Origin: Paenibacillus sophorae
Lineage (GTDB): Bacteria > Bacillota > Bacilli > Paenibacillales > Paenibacillaceae
Reading direction: 5' to 3'
NCBI RefSeq assembly: GCF_018966525.1
Contig: NZ_CP076607.1
Location: 4,278,001-4,342,000 of the forward strand
DNA: 64,000 bases
In this document: positions 41,166 through 49,734 of the stretch, one piece after another
Position numbering within the stretch: the first letter of the stretch is position 1
How the letters are laid out: each line of letters begins with the position of its first letter
Program-made: the position numbers and the translations under genes
Notes under the pieces: generated by a model
Database searches by the model: none
The model's input: the letters and a program-made list of their open reading frames with translations, nothing else
Told to the model about the DNA's origin: nothing

Positions 41166-42155
41166 TTCGTCACCAATTAGTGGGTATAAAGATTCAATAG
41201 TTTCAATGTTTAGGAAGTCTGTTGTTAAGCGATTTACTCCTTTATAATCAATGTCAAACTTTCTACATACTTTCATTAGCTCTGTGCGTTCAAACTTGCC
41301 ACTCTCACGATAAAGCTCATTTGCGTACTTCAACATACCCGATTTTCTGATATTAATTGGTGTTAAGTATGGGTAATCGAACCATTTGGCTATTTTTTTT
41401 ATTCGTCTTGAGACCAAGTTCGGTGGAGCATTATCTATATATTTTACATTTAATGCAACTGGTCTAAATACATAAGGAGACTCAATTAACTCTGCATCTC
41501 TAGCTTTAATAAAAACACTTTCGTTTCCGTTTGACTTATAATACACGGTTTGATGTGCAGCACTATATAGTAAGTTCATTAATTTTTGACTTATTTCTAT
41601 TTCCCTTGTTTCCAGTGGCCCTTCTGCTGGTTTATTGCGAAGCGTAATATAACCATTTCCCCGGTCTACATCTTTCTCTAAGATATTTAATATTTCTGAG
41701 TATGCTCTTCCCATTATCCCCTCGAATAAACACTGTATCAATGCAGAGTCTTGGGGATTGACAATGCGCCCAATAAACGAATTAATTTCTTCATCCGAAA
41801 ACAAATATTTATTACTTGTATCCACATAACTTTGTATTAATTCATCAGTTAGAGCTGCATCTAAAGGATTTATATTGTCAGCCCTAAGGTCTTCTTTAAT
41901 TGCCCATCTTATATATCTTCTAATTGTTAGTATCTGTGATTTACTTGACAAAAAAGTTGTTGGTGAAAGTAATTTCATTAACTGCCCAATTTCATACAAA
42001 TTAAAATTAAATAAATCTTTGTTTAATTGCTCTTCTAAATAAGAGGCTCTTTTCAATACCCTAGAATAAGTATTGTATGTAGATTCCTCTAATCCCTTTA
42101 GATATCGATCTTTCTGGGGTTTATTAAAAAATTTATCTTCATATATTTTATTCAT
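41151..42155 (-). CDS. mrpR: MrpR/YopR-like phage repressor (integrase fold)
   Basis: 334 residues, close to SPbeta YopR/MrpR (325). Tyrosine-recombinase-like: an N-terminal SAM-like helical domain, then a catalytic-type domain with FEGIMGRAYSEILNIL (box I Arg present) and LTPINIRKSGMLKYANELYR, where the HxxR of active enzymes is NxxR. The C-terminal nucleophile region is not convincing, so it is probably a DNA-binding repressor, not a recombinase. The ATG overlaps the stop of the upstream DGQHR-type gene, the same yopQ-yopR order as in SPbeta. Expected to bind the SPBRE copies in the window. Confidence 0.8.
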   Translation of the reverse strand: MNKIYEDKFFNKPQKDRYLKGLEESTYNTYSRVLKRASYLEEQLNKDLFNFNLYEIGQLMKLLSPTTFLSSKSQILTIRRYIRWAIKEDLRADNINPLDAALTDELIQSYVDTSNKYLFSDEEINSFIGRIVNPQDSALIQCLFEGIMGRAYSEILNILEKDVDRGNGYITLRNKPAEGPLETREIEISQKLMNLLYSAAHQTVYYKSNGNESVFIKARDAELIESPYVFRPVALNVKYIDNAPPNLVSRRIKKIAKWFDYPYLTPINIRKSGMLKYANELYRESGKFERTELMKVCRKFDIDYKGVNRLTTDFLNIETIESLYPLIGDEETGE

Positions 42156-43477
42156 TTTTTCTCCCCGCTTTCAACAAGAGCGTTGAAATATTTTAATACC
42201 TTTTTTCTTAAGGCTGATGAATTAATACCTCTTTTAGTATCACTAAGCAATCCATTTAGCTCTTCATCTTTTAAATTTAAGTTTTCAACATAGTTCTTTA
42301 ATTCTTTTAATTCAATATTGTTGTCTTGAAAATACTTGGCAATTACAGTATATCCAATAAACATCAAAGGATGATTAATATTTGTGTCTTTGTATTTTTG
42401 AGGGCTTAATAAAAACTGGTCAACAAAACTTCCCGTCAGATAATCATAAAATTTAATCAGATATGTCGCCACTTCTCTTGCTTCAAGATTACTTTTTGGC
42501 TTAAATACATTTTCAATAGCATAAGACATTATATCAAATGTTGTAAGTTGCCCTGCAATTTCTGAAATTTTTGGCGATGATGCAATTTTTCCTTTTAGGT
42601 CTGACTTTTGTTGAAGTTCCTGTACAACAATGTCTTCTTTTCCTTCTGAAATCAATTCTTTTCTTCTTTGTTCCGGCACAACATTTATCGTATTTATTTG
42701 ACCAAAAAATCTTTTTGCTGTTTCATCATTATAAACCCTAATCGACAAACCCATCATTTGAGGAAGTTCTGAATTAATTGATATAGCTCTAATCCCACCT
42801 TGAAGTCGATGAAATCCATCAAGAATCGAAATTATCACATTTTCATTTATTATAAGTGTTTTCGCTTCCTCATTATATTCTACTGGATTATCACTATCTG
42901 AATATATATTTAATGTTATGGTATCGTCCAAATAATTTTCTTTTAACATCTCTCTGGAAATGTCTTCAACACTTGATGGATTAATATCTGGTACCTGTAC
43001 AATCCCATCTCTTCCTGCTATATATTTTGCGCTTCGTTGAGTTTCGAATTTATAAATAATTAATTGTGAATGAAACATTTGCACTAAATAAGACATCTCA
43101 ACCTTGGTCAAGTAACTATTCTGTGTCACTCTTATTACATCATTAAATGCAATTGGCAAATATATTCGGTTTTCTTTTGTGTAAAGTGATCTAGCGTGTT
43201 TTTTAGATGTTTCAATCTCATTCTCAGTAAACCACTCCTTAGGATCTACATCCTTATAACCTGTAATTTGGTAAATTCCATCTGTTAATAAACAAAGAAC
43301 AGGAGACTCAATTAAAGATACTTGTTGTATACCTTTAACGATATCTTCAAATGTTCCCAGTGGAATTCCATACTCCAAAAGATAACTACTTATATTGAAT
43401 ATTTTCTTTCTCGATTTTTTTACTTCCCTTATTCTTTCTTGAATATGCAATTCAAGTTCTTCCCGATCTTTTAACAT
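42152..43477 (-). CDS. YopQ-like protein with DGQHR-type motif, 441 aa
   Basis: ILDGFHRLQGGIRAI is a DGQHR/ParB-like nuclease-fold motif (compare DndB and the protein at 52872). AAKRFFGQINTINVVPEQRR follows, as in other DGQHR proteins. In SPbeta the gene before the repressor yopR is yopQ, of similar length, so this is a likely counterpart. Role unknown; the coupling suggests it works with, or modulates, the repressor. ATG after AAGGAGTG. Confidence 0.7.
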   Translation of the reverse strand: MLKDREELELHIQERIREVKKSRKKIFNISSYLLEYGIPLGTFEDIVKGIQQVSLIESPVLCLLTDGIYQITGYKDVDPKEWFTENEIETSKKHARSLYTKENRIYLPIAFNDVIRVTQNSYLTKVEMSYLVQMFHSQLIIYKFETQRSAKYIAGRDGIVQVPDINPSSVEDISREMLKENYLDDTITLNIYSDSDNPVEYNEEAKTLIINENVIISILDGFHRLQGGIRAISINSELPQMMGLSIRVYNDETAKRFFGQINTINVVPEQRRKELISEGKEDIVVQELQQKSDLKGKIASSPKISEIAGQLTTFDIMSYAIENVFKPKSNLEAREVATYLIKFYDYLTGSFVDQFLLSPQKYKDTNINHPLMFIGYTVIAKYFQDNNIELKELKNYVENLNLKDEELNGLLSDTKRGINSSALRKKVLKYFNALVESGEKK

Positions 43478-43495
43478 ATTTTCACTCCTTCTTTA

Positions 43496-43536
43496 TTTAA
43501 ATTATAACACAAAAATAAACTATGTTATAATTTAAA
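43496..43536 (-). promoter_or_regulatory. repressor-operon promoter with 14-bp inverted repeat
   Basis: TTTAAATTATAACA (43496-43509) and TGTTATAATTTAAA (43523-43536) are perfect inverted copies, 13 bases apart. The minus-strand -10 TATAAT (43501-43506) lies inside the lower arm; ATAACA (43523-43528) could serve as -35. A dimeric regulator here would shut off the yopQ/mrpR-like operon. Confidence 0.7.
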
Positions 43537-44323
43537 TGATTTTTCCCTTAAATATAGTTAACAAATTTTTTTGATTTAAACTTGTGTAAATTATTTTTTG
43601 ACTAATATCTATCAAGGTATGTCTGTCCATATTTCTAATATTATCAACTATTTTTTGTCTATATATTTTAAAGCATTGATCGCAATATATTTCACTTTCA
43701 TCATTTGGTGTGAATTGCCTAAAACAATTGTGTTCAGCACACACTTTATCTTTAACACTCACAGATGTCCCATATGGCCTGTATCCAGCTTTCTTCATTG
43801 CTTCTGTCCAAGACACCCCTAATGTACTTAAAGCGTCTCTAGATGGCTTTAATTTGTTCTGCTTGTATTCATCGCTAGTTGGTATGTACCCAAGTTGTTT
43901 AATTGTATTTTTCAACTCTCTAACAGCATCATCCACTGACAAGTACTTACTATTCGCTAATTTAACATTTGCTACTTTGGCTATTTCATCCCAACCATAA
44001 TGCTTGCTAATATAGTCACTGCTGGGAGTTAAACTTGGCTTATAATTATCATATAATGTCTTTGATACTTCTCCGCGTTCAAGGTTTATGATCTTAAAGT
44101 TACTTATTGCTTTAATCCTATTCTCCTTTTTTAAAAACTCATCTTTGTTGTCTATCTCGCACAAATTTAACAACTCGGAGAACTCAATATTTAAGTTCTT
44201 TTTTAGTATTTCCCAACTTGGCAAATCTCCTCTATGCTTATCATAAAGCATTGTTGTTAAATATCCACCAGCTTGATTTGCAGCATATTGTATTTTCTTT
44301 ATTACTACTTTGTCTAACTTCAT
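43532..44323 (-). CDS. protein with homing-endonuclease-associated repeats and zinc ribbon, 263 aa
   Basis: Three or four copies of a helical repeat are visible; the clearest is LGYIPTSDEYKQNK with SRDALSTLGVSWTEAMKKAG, the homing-endonuclease-associated repeat, a DNA-reading module. A CX4C...CDQC cluster near the C-terminus forms a zinc ribbon. No nuclease domain was seen, so it may be a DNA-binding regulator. ATG after GAGGAGC; the ATGA overlap couples it to the gene at 44320. Confidence 0.75.
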   Translation of the reverse strand: MKLDKVVIKKIQYAANQAGGYLTTMLYDKHRGDLPSWEILKKNLNIEFSELLNLCEIDNKDEFLKKENRIKAISNFKIINLERGEVSKTLYDNYKPSLTPSSDYISKHYGWDEIAKVANVKLANSKYLSVDDAVRELKNTIKQLGYIPTSDEYKQNKLKPSRDALSTLGVSWTEAMKKAGYRPYGTSVSVKDKVCAEHNCFRQFTPNDESEIYCDQCFKIYRQKIVDNIRNMDRHTLIDISQKIIYTSLNQKNLLTIFKGKII

Positions 44324-44793
44324 GACTGCTCCTCTTCATTATTAGAATAGTAATAAGCCTTACCTTTATTAGTATTAATCATTCCCAATTGTTCCTGAAG
44401 ATAAACTTTCGATTTACACTTAGTACAGATAGTTTCAGGCATCTTATAGATCAAATCGGTTGTATATTGTGTACTACATTTTTTACATTCGACTCTTGCA
44501 ACAATCTGTTTTACTTCATATGCTTCTAATAATTCTTTACTCTCTAGTATCTCTTTTGGTTGGATAACTTCTAGTTGTCTACGTTGTTCTGAATATACAT
44601 TATGTACTTTATAGTCAGCTACGCAGTTTGGATTTAGTCCAAAATGCTCATCCCCAACATAGGTCACAAACCTAGTTCCAATTTTAAAACAATCAATCCA
44701 CTCTTTTATCTGTACAAGAGATAGGTTTACCGTACCTTTAATACCACTATTAAGTGTGTAAGTCATTGTATATAATGTATCCACTTCAATCAA
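44320..44793 (-). CDS. zinc-ribbon protein, 157 aa
   Basis: TTG start at 44793 after GGAGGTGAT. Beta-rich N-terminal domain (TLNSGIKGTVNLSLVQIKEW), then CKKC and CTKC knuckles (a zinc ribbon) and an acidic tail. Coupled to the repeat protein downstream. Confidence 0.75.
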   Translation of the reverse strand: MIEVDTLYTMTYTLNSGIKGTVNLSLVQIKEWIDCFKIGTRFVTYVGDEHFGLNPNCVADYKVHNVYSEQRRQLEVIQPKEILESKELLEAYEVKQIVARVECKKCSTQYTTDLIYKMPETICTKCKSKVYLQEQLGMINTNKGKAYYYSNNEEEQS

Positions 44794-44879
44794 TTTATCA
44801 CCTCCAATTCTCACATTACTATAATTACAATAAATTGCAAGACTTTTTCGTGCTCCAGATTCTAGTTGTTAAAAGACAA

Positions 44880-44919
44880 AAAGACCCCACATATTATTTT
44901 CAATATGTATAGGATCTTT
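44880..44919 (-). terminator. intrinsic terminator
   Basis: Long imperfect stem whose base pairs AAAGATCC with GGGGTCTTT and whose upper part pairs ACATATT with AATATGT; followed on the minus strand by TTTTTGTCTTTT. Ends the 45-46 kb transcript. Confidence 0.8.
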
Positions 44920-44973
44920 AATCTAATAATTTATTGCTATGCAGTTGTTGTGAAATGCCAATTTTATATATTT

Positions 44974-46329
44974 TTAAATTGCATTACCGAGTCCACGAAT
45001 TTCATTTAATTCCTGTATAGTGTATCGCTTTCCCTCAATACCAAGATAATATTCTTCATCCTTTATTACCTTAGCTTCTTCATAATCCTCGATGGCGTAT
45101 TTCTTCACTTCATCAATAAAAATGCTTAATTTATAAACCAATACTCGATTTTTTTCAATATCTACTATATCAACTTCATCCCTTATGTGTGATTCATCAT
45201 GAATTCTAAAACTTAATTTACGTTCAAAGTATTGGAATCTATCATTTACTAATTCTAAAACTATTTCCTTTGAGTTGTTACTGTAGATATTACTTATTTT
45301 TAACAAATTCTTCATATTAAGCACTGCTTTGGGCTTGCTATCTAATAGCAAATGACCAAAATAATCAACAATTTTTTTGAATGGGCAGCTAATCCATATG
45401 CCACCTGCATACACATTTAAACTCATAATGAATTCTTCGGCATCGTAATTAATGTCTTCAACGTCTAGTTCTAGTGTTTGTAGCATTGAAACAATCTCTG
45501 GTTCAATCCGTTTTATAAAACTTTTCTCATGAATGAATTCTATTGTGCTAAAATCTATGTACCCTGTTTCTTTTAATTGCTTTATCACAGTATCCTTTTT
45601 ATTTCTATCAAGCCATCTAATTATATTTTTAGTTGCTACAAATTTGCTATTTTTATGAGTAGTCTCAAACTGATTCATTTCCTCAACAAACCCATGATAT
45701 CTTTTGAACATTTTCCCAATCACTTCGAATGTCGAATCGTTATATTTAAGATTTAGAAACCCTTCATATTTTTCTTTTATTTGATCTCTTAATTGTAAAT
45801 ATGGTATCCGAATTGAATTTGGTATTAAAATATCATAACTGTCTAATTTCCTTTCCCATGTTTCAATAATATTATCTATTCCATTAAAATGTTTATTAAC
45901 ATCTCCCATACGTTTAACTTTCCTGGCTTCTGAAACTAGTTGAGAACGTGTCTTGCCATATTGAAGACCCTCAAAATCAACAAACTCATTAATGCAATCA
46001 CTACCAACATTCAAAGTAATTCCATTCACCTTATTTTTAATATAATGAATAAGTCTGTTGGGAGTACCACACAATGCACAACGGATACGTTTATCTCCTA
46101 AATCTTCAACAGGATAAAGTAGATCCTCGTTCCCTTTCCATTCTTCACCAGCTTGTTTGATAATAAAAGGTGCTACATTAATAAAATCGCTGTGATATTC
46201 ATCCCCAACGTCACTTGCAATAAGTTTCGTATTCTTTTTCAGTAGTTGGAAAAGCCAAGGAAATTCTTGAGTAACAGCACTATTGAGCAACAAATTTCGT
46301 TGTTTCTTACTGATCTTTAATTCACTCAA
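44974..46329 (-). CDS. hypothetical phage protein with treble-clef-like zinc site, 451 aa
   Basis: TTG start nine bases after AGGAGG. CALCGTPNRLIHYI and VGSDCINEF give a CxxC...C pattern near residues 83-115, the only recognisable module; the remaining 340 residues are helical and charged, ending with RYTIQELNEIRGLGNAI. Looks like a conserved Bacillus-phage family of unknown function. Followed by a terminator. Confidence 0.7.
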   Translation of the reverse strand: MSELKISKKQRNLLLNSAVTQEFPWLFQLLKKNTKLIASDVGDEYHSDFINVAPFIIKQAGEEWKGNEDLLYPVEDLGDKRIRCALCGTPNRLIHYIKNKVNGITLNVGSDCINEFVDFEGLQYGKTRSQLVSEARKVKRMGDVNKHFNGIDNIIETWERKLDSYDILIPNSIRIPYLQLRDQIKEKYEGFLNLKYNDSTFEVIGKMFKRYHGFVEEMNQFETTHKNSKFVATKNIIRWLDRNKKDTVIKQLKETGYIDFSTIEFIHEKSFIKRIEPEIVSMLQTLELDVEDINYDAEEFIMSLNVYAGGIWISCPFKKIVDYFGHLLLDSKPKAVLNMKNLLKISNIYSNNSKEIVLELVNDRFQYFERKLSFRIHDESHIRDEVDIVDIEKNRVLVYKLSIFIDEVKKYAIEDYEEAKVIKDEEYYLGIEGKRYTIQELNEIRGLGNAI

Positions 46330-46455
46330 AAAAAAGTCCTCCTAAACAAAATAAGAATATATGTTTGTAAGAATATTTTACCATAACTAACTCAATAGTA
46401 CAAACCAATTACCCATTTTTTGTGATTCGAAATACTCATAAAAACGATATTTCAA

Positions 46456-46983
46456 TCAAAATTCTACTCGTTTTCTTGCTACAAAATGTTCTACTTTATT
46501 AATTTTATCTAGAGTTATTCTACCTGTAACTCCCTGTAACCACTCGCCTGTTCCACTCCAGTTTGAATTAATATTTCTATTCAAATCAAATATTCTTTCC
46601 CAACTTTCTTCTTTGGTTATGCTTAGTTCTCCTCTGTAAAACGCTTCGTATTCATCTTCACTATCTGCGTTAAACGAATCGTTTAATACCATATGCCAGT
46701 TCTCAAAATCCGAAATAAGAACATCTTTTTCGTCTAATTCAACAGTTAACCTTACACATTTGGTCCCACTCTCAAAATGACTTGTAGACCTCATATCTGG
46801 CTTTTTGAGCCACAACCACACTGGGTACTCTCCATTGTATTCAGGAAGTCTCAAAGCCATCTGCTGCATCATCCATTTATATTCTTCTGGATATAGAGCA
46901 TACTCTTCTGAACCTTCAATATACCCCAATTTTTTGAATTCATTCCAAACTTCTTCGGTTTTAAGTGTCCAATATTTTGTCAT
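46456..46983 (-). CDS. DUF3841-family protein, 175 aa
   Basis: Begins TKYWTLKTEEVWNEFKKLGY; EYKWMMQQMALRLPEYNGEY, PVWLWLKKPDMR and VLISDFENWHMVLND follow in the order seen in DUF3841. Members are found in Firmicutes and their phages; role unknown. ATG after AAGGAATA. Confidence 0.75.
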   Translation of the reverse strand: MTKYWTLKTEEVWNEFKKLGYIEGSEEYALYPEEYKWMMQQMALRLPEYNGEYPVWLWLKKPDMRSTSHFESGTKCVRLTVELDEKDVLISDFENWHMVLNDSFNADSEDEYEAFYRGELSITKEESWERIFDLNRNINSNWSGTGEWLQGVTGRITLDKINKVEHFVARKRVEF

Positions 46984-47014
46984 CTATGCATATTCCTTCG
47001 AAATGTTGTTTTTA

Positions 47015-47266
47015 TTATAATCCCAGTTTTTCAAATCTTTCTTCCGCCTCAGTTTTAGGTTTAATTGGTACACCTCTAGAAGTATCCCATCCAAGCGTAA
47101 ACACCGTACTTTGATGTCTCTCAACGGGATGCCCGTAGTCAGTTGTGTGAATATTTAAAAGTACCCACCCTGCTTATAGGAAAAGATTAATTTTTTCTGT
47201 ATTATTGTCTTGATAAATCTCTATATACTTTTCTAAATTTATACGAACAATTTCTTTGTCATACAT
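47015..47266 (-). pseudogene. small gene interrupted by an in-frame TAA
   Basis: From ATG 47266 (after GAGGAATG) the frame stays open for 84 codons except for one TAA at 47174-47176. The halves read EKINLFL and AGWVLLNIHTTDYGHPVERH, a joint that looks like one domain. Either a single-base nonsense change or a sequencing error; without it the product would be 83 residues. Confidence 0.6.
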
Positions 47267-47326
47267 TATTATCATTCCTCTCTATCAAATCATCGCTTTA
47301 TGATTTTTCTTTGTTCTTTTTTAACA

Positions 47327-47572
47327 TCATAGCCAATGCTCTGTTCCGATACTTTTTTCTATAACAATTGTATGACCATCAATAAAAGTCAATTTTCCTG
47401 TCATTAGAACAAAATTATCAACTTTTTCAGGATTGACTCTATAGCGTCCTAAGTCCACATAATTTTGATTCTTCGCAATTTCCTCCATGTCATAATCCTT
47501 AAGTGGATAAAAAGTTTCTCCTTTGGCTGTATGGATTATTACGTCTCTATTGATTTCTGGTTTGTCGTTCAT
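47327..47572 (-). CDS. hypothetical protein, 81 aa
   Basis: ATG after GGAAGATTGGAG. Begins MNDKPEINRDVIIHTAKGET; beta-rich. No known family. Confidence 0.75.
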   Translation of the reverse strand: MNDKPEINRDVIIHTAKGETFYPLKDYDMEEIAKNQNYVDLGRYRVNPEKVDNFVLMTGKLTFIDGHTIVIEKSIGTEHWL

Positions 47573-47601
47573 GGCTCCAATCTTCCTTTCTTTTAAAACC
47601 G

Positions 47602-47847
47602 TTATTTCAAAGATATTTTATCGATCTTAGCCTTACACTCCAGCCATGTTTCAAGCAGCCAATCCTCTACCTCTCGACCTCTATATGCCTTAATATCCTT
47701 CTCGCCACTCTTTGAAAATATAATTGTTCCGTCACCAACAAAGGTGGAAGCCCATCCATTATAGGGAAAGTTCTTGATTACATGATAATTAATTTCTTCA
47801 TTGGTGATTAAATCTCGCTTCGCAATAATATCATTGAAATCACTCAT
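47602..47847 (-). CDS. hypothetical protein, 81 aa
   Basis: ATG after AAGGAGTTG. YNGWASTFVGDGTIIFSKSG hairpin, then an acidic helix. No known family. Confidence 0.75.
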   Translation of the reverse strand: MSDFNDIIAKRDLITNEEINYHVIKNFPYNGWASTFVGDGTIIFSKSGEKDIKAYRGREVEDWLLETWLECKAKIDKISLK

Positions 47848-47878
47848 CTTAATATCAACTCCTTATAAAATAGTCCTT

Positions 47879-48907
47879 TTACAAATTCAATTGAAGCAGT
47901 GTGTTCAAAACGAGTTTATCAGGTCTCAGATAATTCTTATAGTATTCATGATTACTTTTCTTGATTTCCATTAATAGTTCTTTATCTTTGTAAAGTTTCC
48001 TCACTTGTTCTACACACTCTAAAGGGTTGTTAAACTCTAGATAATGCTGATTATTATAAAAACTTGGAACATAATAATATAACTTCTCTGCAACAATTGC
48101 TTTGCTGGCAGCAACATATTCAGCAAGCTTCCAGCCGTTAGATTTATGAAGTCCGATAGTTGATATGCATATATCGGAATCTCTAACTAGTCTTATATAA
48201 TTTTCTTTTTTTGTAGCTGAATCATCTAATACACAATCTGAATATAGTTCTAAGGCTTCTTTTCGTGTTGAAAATCCACCAGTAAAGTCTTCACCAAACT
48301 CCTTGCGTAGCATCCGAATACATGTGGCTCTTGTATCATTAATATGTCTGAATTCGTCTTGTTCTAAGCCTGGAGCTTCATCGATTCCCCACGTTCTAGC
48401 CATAAATAGAATCCTTGGCTTATTAATTGGCTCCTTTGGATCATGTTCGAATCTATCTACATAAAACTGTTGATGATAATTCTTGCCCATTGCCTCTTTT
48501 ATGCACCAATTCATACGTTCGCTAAAATTTTTATATGTTTTATCCATAATATTGTTCTTGGTTGTTACAAAATAATTTAATCCAAGTGGACGAACTTTCT
48601 TAGCAAAGTCATAATGTGAGTGTTCATTTTCATTAAAACTTCTTTTAAAAACAAAATTGGAACGCTCAATAACTTTTTGAACTCTATCTAAATCAAAATG
48701 ATAACCGTCTGCCATATCATAAGCAATTCTTATGCTCCCATTAACTACAACTTCTATAATAGACAAAATACAAGAGTCAGATATCTCAACATCGAGATTT
48801 ATTAACCTCTGATCAGCAAGCATTTTGTAACCTGTAATAATTTGATGTAAGTGACCTTCTGTTCGTCTAGGATGTGGAGTGTATAATCTGCAACTGTACT
48901 TTGTCAT
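47879..48907 (-). CDS. GT-B-type glycosyltransferase, 342 aa
   Basis: The C-terminal half carries the nucleotide-sugar half of a GT-B enzyme: DICISTIGLHKSNGWKLAEY, where a Glu-containing helix follows, then AIVAEKLYYYVP and FNNPLECVEQVRKLYKDKEL. FTGGFSTRKEAL and PRILFMARTWG fit the inter-domain region. It may decorate phage DNA or host surface sugars; no pyrimidine-modifying partner is visible in the window. ATG after AAAGGAG. Confidence 0.8.
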   Translation of the reverse strand: MTKYSCRLYTPHPRRTEGHLHQIITGYKMLADQRLINLDVEISDSCILSIIEVVVNGSIRIAYDMADGYHFDLDRVQKVIERSNFVFKRSFNENEHSHYDFAKKVRPLGLNYFVTTKNNIMDKTYKNFSERMNWCIKEAMGKNYHQQFYVDRFEHDPKEPINKPRILFMARTWGIDEAPGLEQDEFRHINDTRATCIRMLRKEFGEDFTGGFSTRKEALELYSDCVLDDSATKKENYIRLVRDSDICISTIGLHKSNGWKLAEYVAASKAIVAEKLYYYVPSFYNNQHYLEFNNPLECVEQVRKLYKDKELLMEIKKSNHEYYKNYLRPDKLVLNTLLQLNL

Positions 48908-48996
48908 ATACTTGCTCCTTTTTTTAATAGATTCAAATGTTTACCACACAATTATATCCTAATTTATGTATAAACACAGATTGTTTTTACAGGATT

Positions 48997-49045
48997 ATTA
49001 TATCAAAAATCAATATTATTATCTATTTATTTTTACTCTATAAAT
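48997..49045 (-). promoter_or_regulatory. promoter with SPBRE element
   Basis: -10 TATAAT (48997-49002) on the minus strand, with the SPBRE copy ATTTATTTTTACTCTATAAA from 49025. The -35 is poor (TAGATA), so activity may depend on a factor at the element. Reads into the glycosyltransferase gene. Confidence 0.55.
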
Positions 49046-49056
49046 GAAAAACTGCC

Positions 49057-49254
49057 TTATTTTATTGGCAGTCCGTTTTCATCGTATTTAATTTTATAGA
49101 CCCAGTTTAAATGAGTGTCATAAATACGATAGTTGTTCACTAAAAAACTAGAAAGTTGAAATGGATCATCTACAGACAGACATGTTCGTTCCCATCGTTC
49201 AACATTCGTTTCTTCGTTATATTCAATCAAATGTTCTAGTACAAATCTTTTCAT
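49057..49254 (-). CDS. small hypothetical protein, 65 aa
   Basis: ATG at 49254 after AGTAGGTG. Begins MKRFVLEHLIEYNEETNVER and ends with the IYDTHLNWVYKIKY motif also seen, decayed, at 39110-39283. Confidence 0.75.
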   Translation of the reverse strand: MKRFVLEHLIEYNEETNVERWERTCLSVDDPFQLSSFLVNNYRIYDTHLNWVYKIKYDENGLPIK

Positions 49255-49381
49255 ATTGTCACCTACTGCAATAATTATCCTTTTTAATTTTATAAAATCT
49301 GTTATTATAGTTCTATATGCATAATTGTACAGCAAATACTCCCTTTGATTGTCATGGGGAGTGTTTCGTATGCCCAAAAAA

Positions 49382-49425
49382 TGAAACGTTTAGCGTTTCA
49401 CCTATAATATACATCTATGTATAAT
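49382..49425 (+). promoter_or_regulatory. operator-like repeat and -10 boxes before the XRE gene
   Basis: TGAAACG (49382-49388) and CGTTTCA (49394-49400) form a 7-bp inverted repeat, followed by TATAAT at 49403-49408 and again at 49420-49425. A small HTH repressor could bind this repeat to control its own gene. Confidence 0.6.
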
Positions 49426-49456
49426 CCATGTCAATACTCGTTTTGGAGGAGAAATA

Positions 49457-49690
49457 ATGTCATCAGTCGAAATATTACTAAACGACATACTTGATCGAAA
49501 AGACATCTCAAGACGAGAATTATCTCGTAGAACAAAGATTAGACAAAGTACAATCAATGAAATGTGCAATAATACAATAAAAAGACTTCCATTAGAAAAT
49601 ATAGCCTTAATATGTGATGAACTTGAGATTGAAATCCACGAACTATTACGTTTGAAAAAAATAGATTCAAACGTTAAAACTCCAGATTAA
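49457..49690 (+). CDS. XRE/Cro-type HTH regulator, 77 aa
   Basis: One helix-turn-helix domain: ISRRELSRRTKIRQSTINEM, then LPLENIALICDELEIEIHEL, matching YozG/Cro-like small regulators. Plus strand with its own operator-like repeat and terminator; probably active in the lysogen. ATG after GGAGGAG. Convergent with the MazF-like gene. Confidence 0.88.
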   Translation: MSSVEILLNDILDRKDISRRELSRRTKIRQSTINEMCNNTIKRLPLENIALICDELEIEIHELLRLKKIDSNVKTPD

Positions 49691-49711
49691 ATATTCTGGA
49701 GTTTATTTTTT
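49677..49711 (+). terminator. intrinsic terminator of the XRE gene
   Basis: 10-bp stem AAACTCCAGA/TCTGGAGTTT with an 8-base loop and ATTTTTT. Overlaps the gene's end. Confidence 0.9.
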
Positions 49712-49734
49712 GGATTTTATGTACGTTTCTTCTG

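Noticed and set aside
41151..42155. Active phage integrase
   Set aside because: The fold matches, but HxxR is replaced by NxxR and no convincing nucleophile tyrosine block is present; the SPbeta-like gene order fits a repressor instead.
49328..49370. Hairpin ACTCCC...GGGAGT upstream of the XRE gene
   Set aside because: Seven base pairs with a long loop and no U-run on either strand; not convincing as a terminator.
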